Shown in pieces: positions 50,567 through 58,122 of a DNA stretch of 64,000 nt. A model generated the notes under the pieces. That model ran no database searches. It had not been told where the DNA came from and saw only the letters and a list, made by a program, of their open reading frames with translations. The position numbers were made by a program, and so were the translations under genes. How positions within the stretch are numbered: position 1 is the stretch's first letter; each line of letters begins with the position of its first letter. Source of the DNA: Nocardiopsis flavescens (GTDB lineage Bacteria; Actinomycetota; Actinomycetes; Streptosporangiales; Streptosporangiaceae); NCBI RefSeq assembly GCF_900141985.1, contig NZ_FQZK01000001.1, forward strand, positions 906,003-970,002, given 5' to 3'.

Positions 50567-51118
50567 ATGACGAGCAGTGTTCGGCAGCTGATCGAGGCGG
50601 CGCGCCTGGAGCCGGTGGCCGCCCCGTTCGACTGGGCGGGGGTCGAGAACACGATCGGGGCGGCCGTCCCGGGGGACTACCGGGAGCTGCTCGACGCGGG
50701 GGGCGGCGGGCTGTGGCTGGACTACATCAGACTCAACGTTCCGGGGCCCGGGGCCGGTTTCGCCCACGTCGACCTCGAACAGGCGGCGTCGGAGTTCGAG
50801 CAGCTCCTGTTCCTGTTCGAGGAGGACATCACGGGGGCACCGGAGGATCTGGAGCCCGGGGACAGGCTGTTGCCCTGGGCCTCGACCGGCACGGGGCTGA
50901 CGCTCTACTGGCAGGTCCCGCCGGAGGTGGGGGCGGGGGCGGAGGTCGGTGCGTACCCGATCCGGATCTCGGACCGGGAGGGCGAGGTGTGGGAGAGGTA
51001 CGAGCTGCCGACCACGGATTTTCTGCTGCGGGTCGTCCGGGGGGAGGGAGGGGTGGAGAGCGGCTTGCTCCGTGAGTCGTGGATGAAGCGCGACGTGCTG
51101 TTCAAGCCCTACGGGTGA
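50567..51118 (+). CDS. SMI1/KNR4-family protein
   Basis: 183 residues. The N-terminal half reads FDWAGVENTIGAAVPGDYRELLDAGGGGLW, the SMI1/KNR4 fold signature (W..E..lG..lP.dY...ll..GgG), followed by LLPWASTGTGLTLYWQVPPE. In bacteria this fold is common among immunity proteins of polymorphic toxins, but many members stand alone. No toxin gene is adjacent. GGGAGGAAG is just before ATG 50567. A function in immunity is possible but not shown. Confidence 0.87.
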   Translation: MTSSVRQLIEAARLEPVAAPFDWAGVENTIGAAVPGDYRELLDAGGGGLWLDYIRLNVPGPGAGFAHVDLEQAASEFEQLLFLFEEDITGAPEDLEPGDRLLPWASTGTGLTLYWQVPPEVGAGAEVGAYPIRISDREGEVWERYELPTTDFLLRVVRGEGGVESGLLRESWMKRDVLFKPYG

Positions 51119-51203
51119 GGGCCGGGGTCCTCCCCCACCGTCCTGCTACACCAACGGCGCCCGCCCACTCCGAACGCCGTGCCGAAGAGACCCGTGATGG
51201 ACG

Positions 51204-51233
51204 ACCGGCCTCCGCCCTGGGGCGAAGGCCGGT
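51204..51233. terminator. Hairpin between SMI1/KNR4 and DUF397 genes
   Basis: Arms 51204-51217 and 51220-51233 pair at 13 of 14 positions with a TG loop, between convergent stops at 51118 and 51258. Confidence 0.65.
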
Positions 51234-51257
51234 GCCGCGCTGACGGTGCTGACGGCT

Positions 51258-51452
51258 CTACCGCGCGAGAGCGCGCAGGAGCGCGGCCCACTCCCCGGCA
51301 GTGAATCCGAGGTGCCCAAGTTCGCGGTGCCGCGTGTCCCCGACCAGCGTTTCCGCGCCTTCGGAGACCTCCACACAGTTTCCGCCTGTTCCATTGCTAC
51401 GGCTCGACTTGTGCCAGGCACGTTCTTCAGCGATGGCCCGACCACCTCCCAC
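51258..51452 (-). CDS. DUF397 protein 1, with ATC in place of the usual start codon
   Basis: The core reads AEERAWHKSSRSNGTGGNCV, then EVSEGAETLVGDTRHRELGH and FTAGEWAALLRALAR, a complete DUF397 domain of about 58 residues. Aligned with the copy at 51688-51864, the position of its ATG is here ATC (51432-51434), although GGGAGG remains at the ribosome-site position. I annotate the in-frame GTG at 51452, which gives 64 residues. Either this GTG or the rare ATC codon is used, or the gene is decaying. DUF397 proteins partner with XRE/DUF5753 regulators. Confidence 0.68.
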   Translation of the reverse strand: MGGGRAIAEERAWHKSSRSNGTGGNCVEVSEGAETLVGDTRHRELGHLGFTAGEWAALLRALAR

Positions 51453-51632
51453 ACGATCCGAAGCGAGACCGTCTCTGGACGTGTTCTCCCGAGCAGGGCT
51501 CACAGGCTGCCCGGATCTCCTGAAACTCGGTCCTGACACCTGGCGGGAACCCGTTGAGCAGCCAACCAGCGAGGCGACACAGGGTCGGCCCCCGCCAGAC
51601 CGACTCGGGTTCCAGTAGTCGTTGCAACACCC

Positions 51633-51648
51633 CACCTTTGGAAAGGTG
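51633..51648. promoter_or_regulatory. Inverted repeat between DUF397 genes 1 and 2
   Basis: CACCTTT-GG-AAAGGTG is a perfect short dyad 40-55 bases past the stop of DUF397 gene 2. It could be a weak terminator or an operator. Confidence 0.4.
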
Positions 51649-51687
51649 CGATGGGCGGGGACCGTTTCATGTCCTGGAGAACCGGTA

Positions 51688-51864
51688 CTACCTGGCGCCG
51701 AGGGTGCGCAGGAGGGCGGCCCACTCCTGAGGGGCGAACGCCAGGTGTCCCAGCTCGCGGTTCCGAGTGTCGCGGACCAGGGTGGTTTCGCCTTCGGCGA
51801 CCTCCACACAGTCACCCCCGCCAGCGCTGTAGCTGGACTTGTGCCAGACACGTTCTTCGGTCAT
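51688..51864 (-). CDS. DUF397 protein 2
   Basis: 58 residues: MTEERVWHKSSYSAGGGDCV, then EVAEGETTLVRDTRNRELGH, then FAPQEWAALLRTLGAR. All DUF397 landmarks are present (W.KSSYS, CVEVA, RDTRN, F...EWAALL). GAGAAGG lies 13 bases before ATG 51864. Acts with an XRE/DUF5753 regulator as in WhiJ-type developmental loci of Streptomyces. Its upstream 29 bases match those of gene 1 at 22 positions, so the two are tandem duplicates. Confidence 0.88.
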   Translation of the reverse strand: MTEERVWHKSSYSAGGGDCVEVAEGETTLVRDTRNRELGHLAFAPQEWAALLRTLGAR

Positions 51865-52066
51865 TGCCCGACCGCCTTCTCTGCGATCCGAAGTGAGTCG
51901 ACCCAGAGTGTGCCCCTGCACTACGAGGTTCAAAGATCCTAGGGAGATCCTGACATTCCAACTCAGCCACCCAACGGCAGTGAATCCTGTCGAGGTGTGT
52001 GAATAGCTGACCTTGGTCATGGCTCTAAAGGTGTCCGACGAGTAGGCTCAAGGGGCAGTGACACGC

Positions 52067-52103
52067 AACCGGCCCCCGCCAATATGCCTGGCGGGGGCCG
52101 GTT
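52067..52103 (-). terminator. 14-bp perfect hairpin after DUF397 gene 3
   Basis: AACCGGCCCCCGCC (52067-52080) and GGCGGGGGCCGGTT (52090-52103) with a 9-base loop, 15 bases past the stop of the XRE-DUF397 operon. Confidence 0.82.
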
Positions 52104-52117
52104 CTGTGCCGGTGGCT

Positions 52118-52291
52118 CTACCTCGTGAGGGCGCTCAGGAGCACAGCCCACTCCGAGGCCTCGAATTCGAGGTGACCCAGGGTCCTGTTCCTGGTGTCCC
52201 TCACGCGAGTCCGGGGTCCCTCCGCGACCTCTACGCAGTGGCCGGACTCGCCGCTGTAAGAAGACTTGTGGTAGCCGTCTACGGTGTTCAC
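52118..52291 (-). CDS. DUF397 protein 3, coupled to the XRE regulator
   Basis: 57 residues from GTG 52291: MNTVDGYHKSSYSGESGHCV, then EVAEGPRTRVRDTRNRTLGH, then FEASEWAVLLSALTR. The start overlaps the XRE stop (GTGA, 52288-52291), the standard arrangement of XRE/DUF5753-DUF397 pairs. The small protein probably modulates the regulator's DNA binding or acts as its partner. It is slightly more diverged from copies 1 and 2 than those are from each other. Confidence 0.88.
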   Translation of the reverse strand: MNTVDGYHKSSYSGESGHCVEVAEGPRTRVRDTRNRTLGHLEFEASEWAVLLSALTR

Positions 52292-53109
52292 CGCACTACT
52301 TCCTTCCGTCGATCCAGCAGGTGCCTTCGGCTCGCCGCAGGAGAGAGGGCCGCTGCCATCAACGAGTTGAACCTGCCAGTGGCGTTCGCGACCACCTGGG
52401 GATCATTGTAGATCTGGCCGGTCTCCGCGTTCTCCGAGTACAACGCGGAATCAACCGCCGACAGTTGCAGGACGGTGAAACCGCCCTCCATCGCCGAGTA
52501 GGCCCCCTGATCGTAGGGGATCACCTGCAAGGAGACGAATGGCTCGTCCAGCCGCTCCAGGATGCGGGTCAACTGGGTTCCCATCACTTCAGCGCCACCG
52601 ACCGTCCGCCACAGCACTCCCTCATCCAGTACGAACTGCACCAACGGAGGGTTGGTCCTGTCAAGGATTTTCTGTCGGCGCATACGGGCGATGAGAAGTT
52701 CCTCAACCTCACTGTGGGGTTTGGGTGGGAACCCGGCTCGTAGCACGGCCCGCGCGTAGTCCTCGGTCTGCAACAGCGCAGGAACCAGTTGCGGGTGGAA
52801 CTGATGGATGCCAGTCGCCTTGGCTTCCAGGTCGATGTACTTCGGCAGCGTCCGGCGATGGCCCAGGAGCTTGGTGGATGACCAGAGCTCCTGGAAGTAG
52901 TCACCGGTCCCGAGCCTGTGGTCCATCAACTCTGCGAACTGCCTGGTAGGAGGCCGTTCAGTGCGTTCGATCGCGCCGATCTGTTGACCAGAAACCCCAA
53001 TCAGGTCGCCAAATTCTTTTTGGGACATACCGGACTCTGTTCGCTTCATGAACACTTCGCGGGCGAATAGTGACACGGCTGCGCCGTTCACAAGCTTCTT
53101 CTTTGCCAT
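52288..53109 (-). CDS. XRE-family regulator with DUF5753 domain
   Basis: 273 residues from ATG 53109. N-terminal HTH (FMKRTESGMSQKEFGDLIGV, then GQQIGAIERTERPPT) and C-terminal DUF5753 (HQFHPQLVPALLQTEDYARAVLRAG, then RMRRQKILDR, FVLDEGVLWRTVGG, VIPYDQGAYSAMEGGFTVLQ). These regulators with DUF397 partners control development or secondary metabolism in actinomycetes (WhiJ-like). A TAGATT -10-like hexamer (minus strand, 53128-53133) lies only 18 bases upstream and no ribosome site is visible, suggesting a very short leader. GC content is noticeably lower here (about 57-60%) than in the rest of the window, a sign of horizontal transfer. Confidence 0.93.
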   Translation of the reverse strand: MAKKKLVNGAAVSLFAREVFMKRTESGMSQKEFGDLIGVSGQQIGAIERTERPPTRQFAELMDHRLGTGDYFQELWSSTKLLGHRRTLPKYIDLEAKATGIHQFHPQLVPALLQTEDYARAVLRAGFPPKPHSEVEELLIARMRRQKILDRTNPPLVQFVLDEGVLWRTVGGAEVMGTQLTRILERLDEPFVSLQVIPYDQGAYSAMEGGFTVLQLSAVDSALYSENAETGQIYNDPQVVANATGRFNSLMAAALSPAASRRHLLDRRKEVVR

Positions 53110-53361
53110 TACAACAGAAAACCACAAAATCTAATACGCCGAAGCTAGTCGCAAGAAGTTGGCCTGTGGTTGCGGCAATCCTGCCCCAAAACCAGCCCCT
53201 CTCTGGACCGCATGTGCGCAGGTCGGGCATGGTGACACCAGTGCCGACGGAGGATCTGCGCTTTCCCAAGAGTTGGATCGTCGGCAATGGAAAAGCCTCG
53301 GGGCCGTCGTAACCGGCCACCGAGGCTGATGCCCCACCCCGACTGAACCGAGGTGAGACGA

Positions 53362-53847
53362 ATGCACTTTACCGCCAGTCCTGCGGGCCGGCCAGGGCAG
53401 CACCCGCCGCTGCCCCGCCGGGTGCGGACCGAAAACGCGCGGATCAGCGCGATCGACCTTCCCAGCGCCGACCCCGCCGATGAGGGCTGGTACACCGCGC
53501 ACGTGTACCGGTGGGCGTGGGACCACGTGGACGAGCGGGCCGGGTGCGCCGACCGGGTCGCCCGCATCGCCGTGGCACTGGTGGCCAACGCCCACCGGTG
53601 GACCCGGTCCGGCCTGCCCCAGGGGCAGTGCGAGCTGCGCATCCACCGCTGCCGGTTCGACATCGCGGTCTCGGTGACCGACCAGGGCACGGTCCCCGCC
53701 CCGTCCGGGGTGTGCACCTTCCCCGTCGCCGGGCCCGGTGGCGGAGGGCTGCGCACCGTCGATGACCTGGCCCTGTACTGGGACTGGCAGGGCGGCGCGG
53801 GGACCCCGATCACGGTGCGGGCGCTGGTGGACAGACACCCCCGCTGA
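53362..53847 (+). CDS. Anti-sigma-factor-like ATP-binding protein (HATPase_c_2)
   Basis: 161 residues from ATG 53362, preceded by GAGGTGA. Divergent to the XRE gene. The GHKL-type fold is visible: VARIAVALVANAHRWTR (N-box helix with the conserved Asn), ELRIHRCRFDIAVSVTDQG (G1 strand with Asp) and FPVAGPGGGGLRTVDDLALYW (G2 Gly-rich). Such stand-alone proteins accompany XRE-DUF397 pairs in the whiJ/abaA-type loci. It may bind or phosphorylate a partner regulator. The ADP-lid is short, as usual in this group. Confidence 0.88.
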   Translation: MHFTASPAGRPGQHPPLPRRVRTENARISAIDLPSADPADEGWYTAHVYRWAWDHVDERAGCADRVARIAVALVANAHRWTRSGLPQGQCELRIHRCRFDIAVSVTDQGTVPAPSGVCTFPVAGPGGGGLRTVDDLALYWDWQGGAGTPITVRALVDRHPR

Positions 53848-54135
53848 GCGTGCGGCGGCGACGCACCCCGGGGCGGCTCCCGAGCGGTTCCCGCCCCCGG
53901 GTTTCCCGCCGCCGCACCCGCCGGGGCCGCTCGCCAGGGCGGCCCCGAACGGTGGGGGCGCCGGTCCCCCGTGCCGGGCGCCCCACCCCCTTGCCTTCTC
54001 CGCTGCCTCCGATCCGGTCGCAGCGCCCGCACCGGCACCACCGACCCCCGCGGGCGCTGCGACCCCACCACGCCCCCGCACGCAACGAGACCCCGGGCGG
54101 CCCCTCCCGTCCCCCGGTCACCGGAAAGGAACTCC

Positions 54136-54369
54136 ATGACCACGCCCAAACGCCCGCCCGCTTCCCCCGCTCCCCCGCCGGTAGACCCTCCGCTGCCGGA
54201 GCTGGTCACCCCCGGCGAGGTCGCCGCCCTGTTCGGCGTCGACGCCAAAACCGTCACCCGCTGGGTGCTGCGCGGCAAACTCCCCGGCGTGCGCACCCCC
54301 AGCGGACACCACCGCTTCCTGCGCACCGACGTCGACCGCCTCCTCCGACAGGCAGGAGCCACCCCGTGA
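54136..54369 (+). CDS. BldC-like MerR-type small DNA-binding protein 1
   Basis: 77 residues: a Pro-rich start, then LVTPGEVAALFGVDAKTVTRWV, LRGKLPGVRTPSGHHRFLRT and DVDRLLRQ. This is the winged-helix domain shared with BldC, which represses development genes by binding direct repeats co-operatively. The wing is RTPSGHHRF where BldC has RTLGGHRRY. GAAAGGA before ATG 54136. The 288 bases upstream are GC-rich with no gene. The next paralogue overlaps its stop by GTGA. Confidence 0.9.
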   Translation: MTTPKRPPASPAPPPVDPPLPELVTPGEVAALFGVDAKTVTRWVLRGKLPGVRTPSGHHRFLRTDVDRLLRQAGATP

Positions 54370-54566
54370 ACCGCCCACAGCAGGTCCCCGAACCCCTCAC
54401 CTCAGGCGAGGTCGCGCACATGCTCCGTGTCACCCCGGTCACCGTCGCCCGCTGGGCCGACACCGGAAAACTCACCTCCTTCCGCACCCCGGGCGGACAC
54501 CGCCGCTTCCACCGCGCCGAAGTCGAAGCCCTCCTGGTCCCCGAGACCGTCAAACGGCCCACCTGA
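54366..54566 (+). CDS. BldC-like MerR-type small DNA-binding protein 2
   Basis: 66 residues from GTG 54366, overlapping the first copy's stop (GTGA). Sequence: EPLTSGEVAHMLRVTPVTVARW, ADTGKLTSFRTPGGHRRFHR, AEVEALLVPETVKRPT. It is closer to BldC in the wing (KLTSFRTPGGHRRF) than the first copy. Coupled translation suggests the two proteins are made in equal amounts and may bind DNA as a mixed filament. Confidence 0.9.
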   Translation: MNRPQQVPEPLTSGEVAHMLRVTPVTVARWADTGKLTSFRTPGGHRRFHRAEVEALLVPETVKRPT

Positions 54567-54639
54567 CCACAGGCCGGAGCCCTCCACACGGACCGGCACC
54601 CCGGCGCACCGACCGACGCAGAACAGAACCGAAAGGCCC

Positions 54640-54816
54640 ATGGGCACAGCGCTCCCCCTCCTCTCCGACGATGACCGCGAACCCGACCGCCGCACCCCCG
54701 AACAACGCGCCCGCGACCACGCCCCGAGCCCGCGCAACCCCCACCCCTGCTGGAAGAACGACTGCCCCGAACAGCAGACCGACATCACCGGCTGCCCGTC
54801 CCACGGGATCGGCTGA
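54640..54816 (+). CDS. Small hypothetical protein (58 aa)
   Basis: Starts MGTALPLLSDDDREPDRRTP after GAAAGG (6 bases). Strongly polar, with HPCWKNDCPEQQTDITGC carrying three Cys near the end, possibly a metal site. No family recognised. Its TGA overlaps the next ATG (TGATG, 54814-54818), and it follows the BldC-like pair by 73 bases, so it is probably in the same transcript. Confidence 0.65.
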   Translation: MGTALPLLSDDDREPDRRTPEQRARDHAPSPRNPHPCWKNDCPEQQTDITGCPSHGIG

Positions 54817-55136
54817 TGCGCCCGCACTCCGACAGGCCACCACCCGACCCCGCCCCGGCCGCCGTCACCACCGGCCTCGCACCGGCCCGCTGGGGACTGC
54901 CCATCAACCCCCACCCGCGCACCACACCACGGCCTCCCCCGGCCCTGCTGCCCGGCTTCTCCGGGGCCACCGGGTTCACCGGGTTCACCGGATCCACCGA
55001 CCGCAGCGACCGGCAACCCGAAACCGCTCCACCAGAGGGCCCGGCCTCCCAGGAGGCCATGGACGAGAGCGGCGAGTGGACCGAACTCGCCGCCCTCGTC
55101 CGCCGCTGGCACCACCATCGAAAAAACCACCGTTGA
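54816..55136 (+). CDS. Hypothetical Pro-rich protein (106 aa)
   Basis: Coupled to the previous gene by TGATG. A Pro-rich N-terminal half contains a short tandem repeat (GATGFTGFTGST, from GGGTTCACC repeated in the DNA), followed by a more regular helix (EWTELAALVRRWHHHRKNHR). No known domain. Coding status rests on coupling and frame; codon use is less typical than for longer genes. Confidence 0.5.
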   Translation: MRPHSDRPPPDPAPAAVTTGLAPARWGLPINPHPRTTPRPPPALLPGFSGATGFTGFTGSTDRSDRQPETAPPEGPASQEAMDESGEWTELAALVRRWHHHRKNHR

Positions 55137-55164
55137 TCGCGACCCGGTTCCGTACCGGCACCTC

Positions 55165-56572
55165 CACCACACGGTCTTCCACCCGACCGGAGCGCCCGGC
55201 CACAGCCGGTCAGCGGACCGCGACCTCCGCCACAACCGGAGGGTGTCGCGCCCCGCTCAGGTCGCGGGGGTGAAAGCTCAACCGGAGTTCTCCAAAAGCT
55301 CAGCCGCTTGGAAACGGCGGCCAGCGGAGCGTGGACCTGGCCCCGGCGCAGTCGGCGGGCGGCAGATTTGCAGTGCTGCGCGTTGGGCGCGCGTCCGGGG
55401 TGGTGGGGGTGTCATCCGGGGCTGGGTCAAGCGAGGCGATCCCACCCCAGCCCTTGAGACGGGAGGAATGCCCCCTGAAAAGGGCGGTGGGCGCGACAAG
55501 CGGCCCGAACGTAGAACACACCCATGCCCTCCCAACGCCATAGGGGGTGAAACGTGCACTGTCTTCGGGCCCCAGGCACAGTCGGTCAGCGTTGATCCAT
55601 GCCCCGACTCCAGGGGGTTTCGGTAGGACGTACCTCCCTCCCCAGACACACGGGGGTGAAGGCCGCGCGTACCTGCCCCGCCCCGCCTCCGGGGGTTGCC
55701 CACCCGCCCGGAGTGCTCAACCCCAGCGGGAGGGTGTCGCGCCGACCTGGGCCGCAGATTGTCTGTGGTGTCAATGCCGGTCCATCCCCGCGTGCGCGGG
55801 GCTCACGCTTCGAGGTCATGGGGTTGGGGCTCCTTCGGCGGTCCATCCCCGCGTGCGCGGGGCTCACAGTTCACGACCAGGCAAAACGCGAGCCGTTATC
55901 TCCGCGTTATGCGAACGCGAGGAGTCAGAACCTACGCCCGGAGCAACTGTGCCACGAGGCGCACCGCGGGCTCAAGACGTACACCCCTTGCTCGCTCGGG
56001 GTGACGGAAGGCGGCCGGGTGCGGGTTACTACGTCTGGGGCTGGTGTTCCAAGCGAGGTCGGGAGCAACCGCGCGACCCCGGTCGGACCATTCCTCCGTT
56101 CCCGCATGGTCGGGCGGGGCAGGCCTCGCCCGGACCCGCCCCCGGACAGCACACCCCCACCACCCGGGACATGCGCCCCACGCGTCTGCCCGGTGGTCTA
56201 CCGCCCGTTGTGTCGTGGGGGCGGATCCGGCTCCGCCGGTCTGTACCTTCCCAAGCGGCGGGCGTCTTGGAAACCAAAGGTTCTGGTCGGGCGCGACCAC
56301 AGACCGCCCTCCCCAACGGGTGACCGTCCTGGAGACCTCCACGTCCGTCTCACCCCCTGGAGCGGAGCACGCGGGAATGTGCCCCGACACCCCCTGCGGC
56401 GGGCCGGGCAAGTGTGTGCGGCCCTACCCCGCGCGACCCGGCGTGGGAGCGATGCCCTCCGGCCGTGGTCGAGCGCTCCAAGCGGGTGGACGACCCCCGG
56501 TTGCGCGGCCGACAGGTACCCGCGGCCTCACCCCGCGCGGCCTGGGGTGGGAGCGGCGCCCTCCGGTCGTGG
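55165..56572. repeat. Block A: first copy of a duplicated non-coding block
   Basis: Aligns with block B (about 59535-60752). Strongest anchors: the stretch from GCTCAGGTCGCGGGGGTGA (55255) matches 59590 onward; 66 identical bases at 56024-56089 and 60203-60268, starting GGTTACTACGTCTGGGGC; then about 75 more after one mismatch. The middle differs (CRISPR in A, other repeats in B). Both blocks end with two copies of a 50-base unit about 104 bases apart (56418-56468 and 56522-56572 in A). Confidence 0.85.
55778..55867 (-). CRISPR. Two-repeat type I-E-like CRISPR remnant with one 32-base spacer
   Basis: Identical 29-base repeats at 55778-55806 and 55839-55867 flank one spacer (55807-55838). The repeat has the I-E stem CCCCGCG-TG-CGCGGGG; read on the minus strand it starts GTGAGCCCCGCG and ends GGGGATGGACCG, like actinobacterial I-E repeats. 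The 61-base period (29+32) is exactly that of type I-E. No cas gene is in the window, so it is an orphan or decayed array. Confidence 0.82.
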
Positions 56573-56644
56573 CCGGGGGCTCCAAGAAGGGGAACGACTC
56601 CCTGGAGCCCGTTCGGGCACGGGGCTCCTGCCGCATGCTTTAGG

Positions 56645-56660
56645 ATGAACATCAGTTCAT
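56645..56660 (+). promoter_or_regulatory. TetR operator
   Basis: ATGAAC-ATCA-GTTCAT, a perfect inverted repeat 22 bases before the TetR start and overlapping the -10-like TAGGAT (56641-56646). Confidence 0.7.
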
Positions 56661-56681
56661 TCAAAAAACACAGGGACGGCG

Positions 56682-57281
56682 ATGCCCAGAACCGAAGAAC
56701 AGAACCAGGCGCTGCGTGCCGCCACCCGGGAGCGCGTGACGCGTTCCGCGCTGCGCCTCTTCGCCTCCCATGGCTACGCCGCCACGAGCGTGCGCGACAT
56801 CGCCCGGGAGGCGGGCCTGAGCACGGGCGTGCTGTACCGCCACTACCCCACCAAGGAGGCGCTGTTCGCCGAACTCGTCGCCCAGGGCGCCGAGGGCCTC
56901 CGGCACGCGGCCCGGGCTTTCGACACCGCTTCTTCCCCTGAGGAGGCGATACGCGAGTTCACCGAGGGGATGCTCACCGACCTGCGGTCCGACGCGGGGT
57001 TCGGCGAGTTCTTCCAGCTCATGAACCAGGCGTTCACCCTTCCCGACCCGCCTGACGAGGTCCGCGAACTCATCCGGCAGCACATCGCGCTGGTCGGGGC
57101 CATCGAGAGGCTGGTCGCGCGGGGCCAGCGCGCGGGCTGCTTCCGGGACGGCGACCCCAAGGAGTTGGCGACCTGCTACTTCGCCGCCGTCGGCGGCCTG
57201 GCCGCGCTGCCGCGGAACGCCGCCTTCACCCTCCCCACCGCGGACGTGCTCGTGGGATTCCTGACAGGAGATGACCGATGA
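56682..57281 (+). CDS. TetR-family regulator
   Basis: 199 residues. HTH: TRSALRLFASHGYAATSV, then RDIAREAGLSTGVLYRHYPTK. The C-terminal half is helical (FFQLMNQAFTLPDPPDEVRE). ATG 56682 has AGGGA upstream and a perfect dyad operator. Stop and next start overlap (ATGA, 57278-57281), so it is co-translated with a GNAT acetyltransferase and likely controls it. The pair lies between duplicated blocks A and B. Confidence 0.92.
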   Translation: MPRTEEQNQALRAATRERVTRSALRLFASHGYAATSVRDIAREAGLSTGVLYRHYPTKEALFAELVAQGAEGLRHAARAFDTASSPEEAIREFTEGMLTDLRSDAGFGEFFQLMNQAFTLPDPPDEVRELIRQHIALVGAIERLVARGQRAGCFRDGDPKELATCYFAAVGGLAALPRNAAFTLPTADVLVGFLTGDDR

Positions 57282-57868
57282 TCACCGTCGTTGCGGCCAC
57301 CGAACTCGGCGAGGAGTACCGGCGCCCGATCACCGAGGTGTTCGTCCACGGTTTCGCCGACGACTTCACGAGCCTGTCCAAGGACCACCGCCGCCTCGTG
57401 AACGCCTTCGAGCACATGCTGGTCCTAGAGGAGTTCCACGTGGCGCTCATCGACGGCAGACCCGCCGGCATCGCGGCGTGCACCGACGGTGTGCGCCCCT
57501 CGGTCCGCCACCGGGGCGCGGAACTGCGGCGCCACCTGGGCCTGGTGCGCGGCACCATCGGCGACCTGGTGTTCCGCTCGGAGTTCACCGGCTCGGTGCC
57601 CGACCTCAAGGAGGGCACCGCCTCCATCGAGTTCGTGGCCACCTCACCGGAGCACCGCGGCAAGGGGGTGGCCACGGCGGTCATCACCCACCTGCTCGCG
57701 CTGCCCGGCCACACCGAATACGTGCTGGCCGACGTCGCCGACACCAACACCGCGGCCCTGTCCCTCTACGCCACACTCGGCTTCACCGAGTACCGGCGCC
57801 GCAAGGTCAAGCACACCCGCTGGACCGGGATCGACTCCTATGTGTCCCTCAAGCTGACGCAGGCCTGA
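57278..57868 (+). CDS. GNAT-family N-acetyltransferase
   Basis: 196 residues. The acetyl-CoA motif is TSPEHRGKGVATAVITHLLA, followed by VADTNTAALSLYATLGFTEY, the conserved C-terminal part of GNAT domains. The N-terminal half is longer than the minimal domain. The acceptor is unknown; the TetR-GNAT coupling is typical for detoxification of an antibiotic or metabolite. A short hairpin (57869-57888) follows the stop. Confidence 0.9.
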   Translation: MITVVAATELGEEYRRPITEVFVHGFADDFTSLSKDHRRLVNAFEHMLVLEEFHVALIDGRPAGIAACTDGVRPSVRHRGAELRRHLGLVRGTIGDLVFRSEFTGSVPDLKEGTASIEFVATSPEHRGKGVATAVITHLLALPGHTEYVLADVADTNTAALSLYATLGFTEYRRRKVKHTRWTGIDSYVSLKLTQA

Positions 57869-58122
57869 GCCGGCGGGAACGGGCCGGCACCGCGGCGGGA
57901 CGACCGTGCACCCTCCCGGCCGCCGGGGTCGTGGAGCCGCCCCGCGCCCGTGACCCCGGTGGTGCCGACCGCGCCGTCCAAGGCCGGTATCAGCTCGGCG
58001 ACCCCTCCGGTGCCTTCGGGTACTTCTCCAGGGCCTCGGGGTCGCGCGGCCCGTCACGACCGGCCGGGGACGGGACCGGTCACGTCCGCCGGCCGTCCCA
58101 CGTCACGCCCCTCCCCCGCACG

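Larger units (their letters stand above)
55137..56681. other. 1.5-kb non-coding region with duplicated block A and a mini-CRISPR
   Basis: No credible gene. Frames in this region are conserved with block B in all registers, which points to non-coding DNA. It includes block A (55165-56572), a two-repeat CRISPR (55778-55867) and the promoter-operator of the following TetR gene (56645-56660). Confidence 0.65.

Noticed and set aside
50567-51118. Polymorphic toxin immunity function for the SMI1/KNR4 protein
   Set aside because: No toxin, secretion or Rhs-type gene is adjacent; the fold alone does not show an immunity role.
55243-55626. Frame conserved between blocks A and B
   Set aside because: Similarity extends through all frames and strands and beyond the stop codons, so it reflects DNA duplication and not protein conservation.
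55586-55867. Apparent protein with PRARGDGP-type sequence
   Set aside because: This is the usual false translation of I-E CRISPR repeats; the DNA shows the two repeats directly.
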